Of a DNA stretch of 6,154 nucleotides, positions 1 to 5,312 are shown in pieces (position 1 is the stretch's first letter; each line of letters starts with the position of its first letter). Below the pieces are notes generated by a model. That model was not told where the DNA came from, did not search any database, and saw only the letters and a program-made list of their open reading frames with translations. The stretch comes from UBA5499 sp002426275 (GTDB lineage: Bacteria; Bacillota; DTU084): contig CALASN010000202.1 of NCBI GenBank assembly GCA_937888735.1, forward strand, positions 1-6,154, written 5' to 3'. The position numbers and the translations under genes are program-made.

Positions 1-12
1 GAGGGCTTATTT

Positions 13-735
13 TCATTCTTCTGATGGTGCCGCGCAGCGGCATGGGGGTCTCTTTACAGCATCCCTGCTTTGACGATTCCAAGTATCGTTTCTTCGTTCA
101 ATGTAGCGCTCAAGTTTTCTCTTTACCCTCTGCAAAGCGTTATCAATGGACTTTACGTGGCGATGAAGCTCGCGGGCAATTTCCTGATATGATTTTCCGT
201 TAATATAATCAATTAAGACGCGCCATTCTAAGCTGCTGAGCATTTGTCCCATTTTATCGCCAATGTCGTTAAATGTTTCCTTATTGATGATGAGCTCTTC
301 AGGATCGGAGACAATTTCTGCGTTGGATGTCAACAAATCCATTAAAGTGCGGTCAGACTCTTCGTCAAAGACGGGTTTGTTTAACGAAATATAGGAATTG
401 AGGGGAACATGTTTCTGCCTGGTGGCAGTTTTCACAGCGGTGATCATCTGGCGCGTAATGCAAAGTTCAGCAAAAGCGCGAAAAGAAGCAGGCCGTTCCG
501 CTTTGAAATCGCGGATAGCCTTATAAAGACCGATCATTCCTTCCTGAATGATGTCTTCCCTGTCTGCGCCAACTAAAAAATAAGATCTAGCTTTGGCGCG
601 GACAAAATTTTTATACTTGAGGATAAGAAACTCAACCGCTGCATCACTGCCAGAGTGAGCTTGCTCAACAATCTTCTCATCGGTCATCTGCGAAAGTTCA
701 TTGAACAAGTCGGCTTGTTTTGCGCTTAAACCCAA
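13..735 (-). CDS. sigH: RNA polymerase sporulation sigma factor SigH (Spo0H family)
   Basis: Sigma-70 family factor that directs RNA polymerase to early-sporulation and transition-state promoters. From a TTG start the protein is 240 residues. Region 2 (about residues 36-106) has the near-invariant SigH motifs NFVRAKARSYF, GADREDIIQEGMIGLYKAIRDF and ELCITRQMITAVKTATRQKH. Region 4 (about 165-210) has the helix-turn-helix SYQEIARELHRHVKSIDNALQRVKRKL. The TTG at 735-733 was chosen because a perfect GGAGG (748-744) lies 8 bases upstream, and because it leaves about 16 residues before the conserved (M)TDEKIVEQ, as in Bacillus SigH. The ATG at 750 (245 aa) and TTG at 813 (266 aa) lack a good ribosome site. 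The C-terminus is odd: the family normally ends close to ERR (residue 215), but here about 25 more residues follow, including PPCRCAAPSEE. It lies downstream of guaB on the same strand with its own promoter. Family identity is very secure; the exact start is less so. Confidence 0.96.
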   Translation of the reverse strand: MGLSAKQADLFNELSQMTDEKIVEQAHSGSDAAVEFLILKYKNFVRAKARSYFLVGADREDIIQEGMIGLYKAIRDFKAERPASFRAFAELCITRQMITAVKTATRQKHVPLNSYISLNKPVFDEESDRTLMDLLTSNAEIVSDPEELIINKETFNDIGDKMGQMLSSLEWRVLIDYINGKSYQEIARELHRHVKSIDNALQRVKRKLERYIERRNDTWNRQSRDAVKRPPCRCAAPSEE

Positions 736-743
736 AGAATTCG

Positions 744-748
744 CCTCC
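744..748 (-). promoter_or_regulatory. Ribosome binding site that selects the TTG start of sigH
   Basis: On the minus strand the sequence reads GGAGG, 8 bases, then TTG. This perfect Shine-Dalgarno overlaps the upstream ATG at 750-748, which therefore cannot use it. The only start with ideal spacing is the TTG at 735. Confidence 0.75.
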
Positions 749-862
749 ATTTGCAGCTGGGAGCATCGGATATTTTGTTTGTGCCAAGATTGTCTTCTTG
801 ACTGCCTTATCAAGGATTACAAAACACAGATTTTCGCAACAACTTTAACACTGCTTAATAAT

Positions 863-892
863 ATTATAGCTTAGCTTGTAGAGCAACGTCAA
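863..892 (-). promoter_or_regulatory. Sigma-A-type promoter of sigH
   Basis: Minus strand: TTGACG (892-887), an 18-base spacer, then a perfect TATAAT (868-863). Transcription would start near 856, giving a leader of roughly 120 bases before the TTG start. The -35 box begins two bases beyond the guaB stop codon, so the whole promoter fits in the guaB-sigH gap. No SigH-type or Spo0A-type site was recognised. Confidence 0.8.
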
Positions 893-894
893 GT

Positions 895-2355
895 TTAGAG
901 ACTATAGTTGGGAGCCTCTTTGGTAATTTGTACGTCATGAGGATGACTTTCTCTGTATCCTGCGTTACTGATCTGGATGAATTTGGTTTTCGTTTGAAGC
1001 TCATTGATGTTGGCTACACCGCAATAACCCATCCCTGCTCGTAGGCCTCCCAGCAGTTGATAAATAGTTTCGGAAAGAGGTCCTTTATACGGTACACGTC
1101 CTTCAATGCCCTCTGGTACCAATTTGGGAGCGTTTTCCTGAAAATAGCGGTCGCGGCTGCCTGCTTTCATGGCTCCAATCGAGCCCATGCCCCTGTATAC
1201 CTTAAAACTGCGGCCTTGATAGATCTCGGTTTCGCCCGGACTTTCTTCAGTGCCGGCGAAGAGGTTGCCCAGCATGACGCTGCTTGCTCCTGCTGCTAGG
1301 GCTTTGACAATGTCGCCGGAATATTTAATTCCGCCGTCTGCAATAATTGGCACCTTATGCGGGCGCGCTGCTTCAGCGCAATTAAAAACTGCAGTGATTT
1401 GAGGGACGCCAATCCCGGCGACGACTCTGGTTGTACAAATGGAGCCGGGTCCGATTCCAACTTTAACGGCATCAGCTCCTGCGTCGATCAGAGCTAATGT
1501 GGCGTCTGCAGTTGCTACGTTTCCGGCCACAACTTGGACATCATATTTGCTTTTGATCTGTTTCACGGCGTTTAGAATGTTTACGTGATGTCCATGCGCG
1601 GTATCCACTACAATAGCGTCTACCGCCGCGTCTACCAAAGCCGCCACCCGTTCCGTCACATCCCCGGTGATTCCCACGGCGGCCGCAACCAGCAACCGGC
1701 CATTTGCATCTTTTGCCGAATTAGGGTACTGACGAGCTTTTTCGATATCTTTGATAGTAATTAGGCCTTTCAGCTCGAAGTTTTCATCGACAATGGGGAG
1801 TTTTTCAATCTTATTCTTATGCAGGATTTGTTTTGCTTCTTCCAAAGTGGTGCCAACAGAGGCTGTAATGAGGTTTTTGCTTGTCATCAGGTTGGCGATG
1901 GGCTGTTGAAGATTCTCTTCGAATTTGAGGTCGCGGTTTGTTAGTATTCCAACCAAGCGTTTGCCTTCGGTGATAGGAACACCAGAGATGTGGTATCTTT
2001 CCATGATTTGCAGAGCTTCCTCAACGCTGCGATCTGGGGAGAGATAAATAGGATCTACAATTACTCCGCTTTCGGAACGTTTAACCTTGTCTACCTCACC
2101 TGCCTGCTCTTCGATGGACATGTTCTTGTGAATGACGCCGATTCCGCCTTCCCTGGCGATGGCAATTGCCATCCTAGCTTCTGTTACAGTGTCCATCCCA
2201 GCGCTGCAAAGAGGAACATTCAGCTTATTTTTTCTGGTGAATACAGTTCCTAACTGTACTTCTTTGGGAAGGACCTCAGAGTAACCCGGAACAAGCAGCA
2301 CATCATCAAAAGTGAGGCCTACATCGCTGAAGCGCTTTTCCATATGACTTTTCAT
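895..2355 (-). CDS. guaB: Inosine-5'-monophosphate dehydrogenase
   Basis: Cytoplasmic enzyme that oxidises IMP to XMP with NAD+, the committed step of guanine nucleotide synthesis. The 486-residue protein matches the usual bacterial length (about 488). The N-terminal barrel part has LTFDDVLLVPGYSEVLP and SAGMDTVTEARMAIA. Two CBS domains occupy about residues 98-150 and 157-208. The catalytic loop GIGPGSICTTR carries the active-site Cys at residue 307. Phosphate binding is by IIADGGIKYSGDI and the SVMLGNLFAGTEESPGE stretch, and the mobile-flap Arg-Tyr pair is in SRDRYFQ (403-404). The ATG at 2355 was chosen because AAGGA lies 10 bases upstream and the length fits the family; opening at the upstream ATG (2409) would add 18 residues unlike the family. 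It sits 73 bases after tRNA-Arg on the same strand, with no visible terminator or convincing promoter between them. Complete, with no missing catalytic residue. Confidence 0.98.
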   Translation of the reverse strand: MKSHMEKRFSDVGLTFDDVLLVPGYSEVLPKEVQLGTVFTRKNKLNVPLCSAGMDTVTEARMAIAIAREGGIGVIHKNMSIEEQAGEVDKVKRSESGVIVDPIYLSPDRSVEEALQIMERYHISGVPITEGKRLVGILTNRDLKFEENLQQPIANLMTSKNLITASVGTTLEEAKQILHKNKIEKLPIVDENFELKGLITIKDIEKARQYPNSAKDANGRLLVAAAVGITGDVTERVAALVDAAVDAIVVDTAHGHHVNILNAVKQIKSKYDVQVVAGNVATADATLALIDAGADAVKVGIGPGSICTTRVVAGIGVPQITAVFNCAEAARPHKVPIIADGGIKYSGDIVKALAAGASSVMLGNLFAGTEESPGETEIYQGRSFKVYRGMGSIGAMKAGSRDRYFQENAPKLVPEGIEGRVPYKGPLSETIYQLLGGLRAGMGYCGVANINELQTKTKFIQISNAGYRESHPHDVQITKEAPNYSL

Positions 2356-2428
2356 CAAAAATACATCCTTTCCTTCAGGTATGAAAAAAGTGCCTCCAAA
2401 GAAGCACATAAGAATAAACTATTGAAAA

Positions 2429-2503
2429 TGGTGCGCCTAGCAGGACTCGAACCTGCGCACCCGGCTCCGGAGGCCGGTGCTCTATCCGCTGAGCTATAGG
2501 CGC
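2429..2503 (-). tRNA. tRNA-Arg, anticodon CCG
   Basis: A full cloverleaf reads on the minus strand. The acceptor stem is GCGCCTA/TAGGCGC. The D arm is GCTC-AGCGGATA-GAGC. The anticodon stem CCGGC/GCCGG carries the loop CTCCGGA (anticodon CCG at 2470-2468, with T at position 33). There is a 4-base variable loop, and the T arm is GCAGG-TTCGAGT-CCTGC. The discriminator base is A and the CCA end is encoded (2431-2429). It reads the CGG codon. It stands alone here, directly upstream of guaB. Confidence 0.98.
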
Positions 2504-2522
2504 ATTAATTTTGATTAACTAA

Positions 2523-2551
2523 ATTATATCATATGGGCAGTGTCTCTGCAA
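2523..2551 (-). promoter_or_regulatory. Promoter of tRNA-Arg (and possibly guaB)
   Basis: Minus strand: TTGCAG (2551-2546), 17-base spacer, TATAAT (2528-2523), with an extended -10 TG at 2531-2530. Transcription would begin near 2516, about 13 bases before the mature tRNA. No other convincing promoter for guaB was found, so this one may also supply guaB. A TGTCTC/GAGACA inverted repeat (2541-2546 / 2558-2563) flanks the -35 box. Confidence 0.8.
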
Positions 2552-2583
2552 GAGGATGAGACAATCTTCCACGGAAACGTAAA

Positions 2584-2627
2584 TTGACAAAGTAAACGCG
2601 AGTAGTGGGTCGCATTTACTTGTACAA
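2584..2627. repeat. Imperfect 17-base inverted repeat (possible operator or RNA hairpin)
   Basis: Arm 2584-2600 pairs with arm 2611-2627 around a 10-base loop. Thirteen of 17 positions match, and the inner 11 positions (AGTAAACGCG with its flanking A, against CGCATTTACT) have one mismatch. The outer part begins with TTGACA but has no -10 box at normal spacing. It lies between divergent tRNA-Arg and the secretin gene. Confidence 0.6.
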
Positions 2628-2630
2628 GTA
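2617..2630. promoter_or_regulatory. Perfect 14-bp palindrome TACTTGTACAAGTA (candidate operator)
   Basis: The sequence equals its own reverse complement and overlaps the right arm of the inverted repeat at 2584-2627. It covers TTGTAC (2620-2625), which is followed after 18 bases by TATCCT (2644-2649), a weak possible promoter for the secretin gene. No regulator family could be assigned from the sequence. Confidence 0.45.
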
Positions 2631-2642
2631 GGGAGGTTCGAT

Positions 2643-2664
2643 CTATCCTATCTATCTCTATCTA
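2643..2664 (+). repeat. Short CTATC repeats in the secretin leader
   Basis: CTATC occurs at 2643, 2648, 2652 and 2658, ending in CTA, giving a low-complexity pyrimidine-rich stretch with no coding sense. It falls between the palindrome and the possible leader peptide. Its role is unknown; chance or slippage origin is possible. Confidence 0.5.
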
Positions 2665-2681
2665 CGCCTAGGGGAGAAGAT

Positions 2682-2714
2682 ATGTCCGCTTACCAAAATG
2701 CTCCCTGGAAATAG
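2682..2714 (+). CDS. Possible 10-residue leader peptide upstream of the secretin gene
   Basis: A short open frame MSAYQNAPWK with a good Shine-Dalgarno, GGGGAG at 2671-2676, 5 bases before the ATG, ending at TAG 2712-2714. It lies about 90 bases before the secretin start and is not in frame with it. A short ORF with a ribosome site can arise by chance in 300 bases, so this is a candidate only. Nearby sequence can pair with its ribosome site and with that of the secretin gene, which is why it is recorded. Confidence 0.3.
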   Translation: MSAYQNAPWK

Positions 2715-2803
2715 CTGACAATAATGGAAAGCAGCAGGATTTTCTCTCCTGGAAAGCGAACTACCTTTAGAAAGATATAGAATCACAGACAGGAGGCCAG
2801 TCT

Positions 2804-4975
2804 ATGAAATCAACCGCAAAAGTATTGCTGTGCTCCGTCGTTATCTGGAGCTTGATGTCGGCATCTTCCCTGGCCAGCCCCCTGTCCGTAGATTTCAAAG
2901 ACACTGATGTCCGTGATTGTCTGCGAATCCTGGCTTTACAGCAAGGTGTTAATATTGTTCCCAGTCAAGATGTTCAGGGAAAAGTTACCATCCATCTTAA
3001 TAATGTGAATCTTGAGCAAGCATTGGCAAGCATTGCCGAAAGCGTTGGCTGCCAATGGCACTTTGAAAACAATATTTATAAAATCCAAAAGAAACCCGCG
3101 CCACTTCCGTTTAAGATCAGTTACCAGAACGGGCTTTTGAGCGTGGAAGCTAAAGACGCGCCTCTTGGCGATCTCCTGCGGGAGATTGGCAGAACCAGCG
3201 GCACGAACATTATTCCCGATCAAAGCGTCACCGGCAGCGTCAGCGTCCTTTTAGCCCAGCTTCCTTTTGATAACGCCTTAGAGCAGCTGCTGGTAGCAAA
3301 TGGTTATAAGCTGCTGAAGAACGAGCCCTATTATTTCGTCAGCAAACAGGATCTGCGGCGGGAGATCTCCTCCCAAGGAGGACTATTGACCATCAATGTC
3401 AGCGGCGCAGATCTCTTGGCAGTCCTAGGAGAAATTTCCTCTCAAAGCGGCGCTAATATTCTAGTGGAACCTGGGATCACAGGCACAGTATCTGGCAGGC
3501 TGACGAAGCTTCCCTTCGAGCAAGGACTCCGTTCTTTTTTGGAAGCCAATGGCTTTCAGTTGGACTTCAGCAATCAGGTTTATACCGTGCGGCAAAGGCC
3601 GCCCAGCCCAACGCAAAATTTCCGGATTAACATGAGTTCCGACGGCTTATTTACCATCGACGCCTCAGGCGTGGAACTTTCCGTGCTCTTGCGGGAGCTT
3701 GCCAAACGAGCCGGGGTAAACATGGTACTGCAAGGTTCTGTGAAAGCGTCCATCAACAGCGTGCAGTTGGAGCAAGTCTCGCTGGAGGAGGCTTTTGGCT
3801 ATCTGCTGCAAGGCACCACTTTCGCCTGGAAAAAAATGGCAGATACTTATTTGATCGGCGATGCCAGCAGCACCAGACCAGAGGCAGGCGCCTTTGTGAC
3901 TACAAAAAGTTTCCCTTTGAAATATCTAAAGGCGGATGAAGCTATCGCCTTTCTTCCCCCCTATCTGCCCGCCCAAAACGTACGGGCTATTAAAGAAAAA
4001 AATTTGCTTTTGGCCACAGGGGCAAATGAATTCCTCGCCAAACTGGAAGAATTTCTCACAGCTGTGGATCAGCCTTCCGCAGACATGGCGGCCACAGTGA
4101 TCCCTTTGCAATACTTGAAAGCAGAGGAGGCCAAAAAGCTTTTGCCGCCAAACCTGCAAAAATATGAGTTGGTGGTGCTTCCGGCCACTAACTCCTTAGC
4201 AGTACAGGCGCCTAAGCAGTTGGCCGAGGAGCTCGAGGCCTATCTTAAAAGCATCGATAAACCACAACCGCAGATCCTCTTTGACGTCCTAGTCTTGGAA
4301 TTGGTGAATGAGAACAGTCAGGATGTCGGTTTGGATCTGGGCTTTGAATTGGGAAACGCCACCCTCTCCGTAGAGAGCGGCTCTTTTAATCTCAAATATG
4401 ATACCGGACTGAACATGGCCAAAATCTCCGCCAATCTCAGCAACCTTATCAAATCTGGCCACGCCAAGTTGAGAGCCAATCCCAAGTTGGTGGCTCTTTC
4501 CGGCTCTGAGGCTTCATTCAATGTTGTTACCCAGACTCGTTACCGGGAACCGCGCTATGATGAAGATCTGGGAGAAATGGTGCCGGACGGCATTGTGCGG
4601 GTAGTGGATACTGGTATCAAGCTCTCCCTCAAACCGTGGGTATCGGCAGCAAACTTTATCACCGTAGATATTCAGCCTGATATCAGCGATTATTTAGGCG
4701 ACGCTTACGGGATGCCCCGCACCAGCGATCGCTCTGCCAAAACCACTCTGCGGGTTCAGGATGGAGAGACCATCATTATCGGCGGCTTGATCCAGCATGT
4801 GACCCAGCTGGAACAGCAAAAGGTGCCATTCCTCGGCAACTTGCCATTAATTGGTCCGCTCTTCCGCTACGAAAAAGAAACCCAGAGCCAGAATGAATTC
4901 ATTATTTATATCACGCCGCATCTGGTGACGGATCCCGCTCAGACCATCCGGCAAGAGTTACCGCCTGAAAATTGA
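2804..4975 (+). CDS. Outer-membrane secretin with four STN modules (type II/III secretion or type IV pilus family, PilQ/GspD-like)
   Basis: Predicted outer-membrane channel subunit of 723 residues. A Sec signal peptide (KSTAK, then a hydrophobic stretch, SSLA|S, cleavage near residue 24) exports it. Four similar STN/N0-like modules follow at about 27-97, 111-182, 194-265 and 282-353, each with a hydrophobic start, a G-x-N-I/M core and a closing Y-K/T/F-V/I strand. Two N1-like modules (about 363-424 and 430-487) share FPLKYLKADEA / IPLQYLKAEEA. The C-terminal secretin domain (about 490-708) ends with the family signature VPFLGNLPLIGPLF and FIIYITPHLV. Only about 15 residues follow, so there is no long pilotin-binding tail. 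The ATG is fixed by AGGAGG (2791-2796) 7 bases upstream. No pilM/N/O, gspE or other assembly gene is adjacent, so the machine it serves is unknown. The family is confident; the exact system (PilQ, GspD or other) is not. Confidence 0.94.
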   Translation: MKSTAKVLLCSVVIWSLMSASSLASPLSVDFKDTDVRDCLRILALQQGVNIVPSQDVQGKVTIHLNNVNLEQALASIAESVGCQWHFENNIYKIQKKPAPLPFKISYQNGLLSVEAKDAPLGDLLREIGRTSGTNIIPDQSVTGSVSVLLAQLPFDNALEQLLVANGYKLLKNEPYYFVSKQDLRREISSQGGLLTINVSGADLLAVLGEISSQSGANILVEPGITGTVSGRLTKLPFEQGLRSFLEANGFQLDFSNQVYTVRQRPPSPTQNFRINMSSDGLFTIDASGVELSVLLRELAKRAGVNMVLQGSVKASINSVQLEQVSLEEAFGYLLQGTTFAWKKMADTYLIGDASSTRPEAGAFVTTKSFPLKYLKADEAIAFLPPYLPAQNVRAIKEKNLLLATGANEFLAKLEEFLTAVDQPSADMAATVIPLQYLKAEEAKKLLPPNLQKYELVVLPATNSLAVQAPKQLAEELEAYLKSIDKPQPQILFDVLVLELVNENSQDVGLDLGFELGNATLSVESGSFNLKYDTGLNMAKISANLSNLIKSGHAKLRANPKLVALSGSEASFNVVTQTRYREPRYDEDLGEMVPDGIVRVVDTGIKLSLKPWVSAANFITVDIQPDISDYLGDAYGMPRTSDRSAKTTLRVQDGETIIIGGLIQHVTQLEQQKVPFLGNLPLIGPLFRYEKETQSQNEFIIYITPHLVTDPAQTIRQELPPEN

Positions 4976-4996
4976 CGCGCTCGTGAAATATGGCAT

Positions 4997-5035
4997 GACA
5001 AGAGAAGGCTCTCCAAGCGAGAGCCTTCTCTTGTC
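4997..5035. terminator. Perfect 17-bp hairpin after the secretin gene
   Basis: Arms 4997-5013 and 5019-5035 are exact complements around the loop CAAGC, 21 bases past the secretin stop. There is no T-run on either strand, so it is either a non-canonical terminator or a 3'-end stabilising structure. It lies between genes facing each other and could act in both directions. Confidence 0.65.
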
Positions 5036-5161
5036 TCAATCAAAGTTATCGAACATGAGCTCTTTTGCTCCACAGTCGCTAAGCCCGATCTTGATCAGAC
5101 CAAGTTGTAAGCCGCCGGCTTCTGGAAACGGTCATTGCAGTATTAAACCAGCGAAGCCCAT
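5036..5161 (-). pseudogene. Possible decayed coding remnant
   Basis: In one minus-strand frame, ATG at 5161 gives MGFAGLILQ, then TGA (5134-5132). The same frame then continues for 31 codons with protein-like composition (GGLQLGLIKIGLSDC, then AKELMFDNFD) to TGA at 5038-5036. A TAA also lies just upstream of the ATG. The final stop abuts the 17-bp hairpin by one base, as a gene end would. The protein was not recognised, and at this length chance is a real alternative. Confidence 0.2.
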
Positions 5162-5186
5162 GATAGCAAACGTTTAAGCCGATGGG
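5157..5186. repeat. Spaced dyad CCCAT...AAACGTTT...ATGGG
   Basis: CCCAT (5157-5161) and ATGGG (5182-5186) are complementary and share their centre exactly with the perfect 8-bp palindrome AAACGTTT (5168-5175). The six bases between on each side do not match. It could be a protein-binding site or chance symmetry. Confidence 0.3.
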
Positions 5187-5209
5187 TTCTGTAATCTAGA
5201 GAAATTTGT

Positions 5210-5251
5210 AAAAATGGTCAATAGCATAAGGACAGGGCGTCCTTATGCTAT
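5210..5251 (-). terminator. Likely terminator of the collagen-like gene
   Basis: A perfect 13-bp stem (5221-5233 with 5239-5251) with a 5-base loop lies about 60 bases past the minus-strand stop codon at 5313. On the minus strand it is followed, after 6 bases, by TTTTT (5214-5210). The T-run is short and displaced, so termination strength is uncertain. Confidence 0.6.
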
Positions 5252-5312
5252 GATTCATGCAAAGCAAAGTTGTCATTTTGAAAACACATCTTGCCAAAGG
5301 CGCTTGATACTT

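Larger units (their letters stand above)
4976..5312. other. Intergenic stretch between converging secretin and collagen-like genes
   Basis: No convincing gene. It contains the hairpins at 4997-5035 and 5221-5251, a possible minus-strand coding remnant (5036-5161) and a spaced dyad at 5157-5186. Short open frames on the plus strand here have no ribosome site and no recognisable protein character. Confidence 0.7.

Noticed and set aside
2355..2409. 18-residue N-terminal extension of guaB from ATG 2409
   Set aside because: The extension does not resemble the family, the upstream ATG has no ribosome site, and ATG 2355 has AAGGA at good distance and gives the normal length.
2584..2612. TTGACA at 2584-2589 as a secretin -35 box
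   Set aside because: The 16-19 base spacing leads to G-rich sequence with no resemblance to TATAAT.
2631..2650. GGTTCGATC resembling a tRNA T-arm, with upstream hairpin
   Set aside because: The flanking bases do not form a 5-bp T stem and no acceptor or anticodon arm can be drawn.
2724..2780. 18-residue ORF starting MESSRIF upstream of the secretin gene
   Set aside because: No Shine-Dalgarno before the ATG and no recognisable character.
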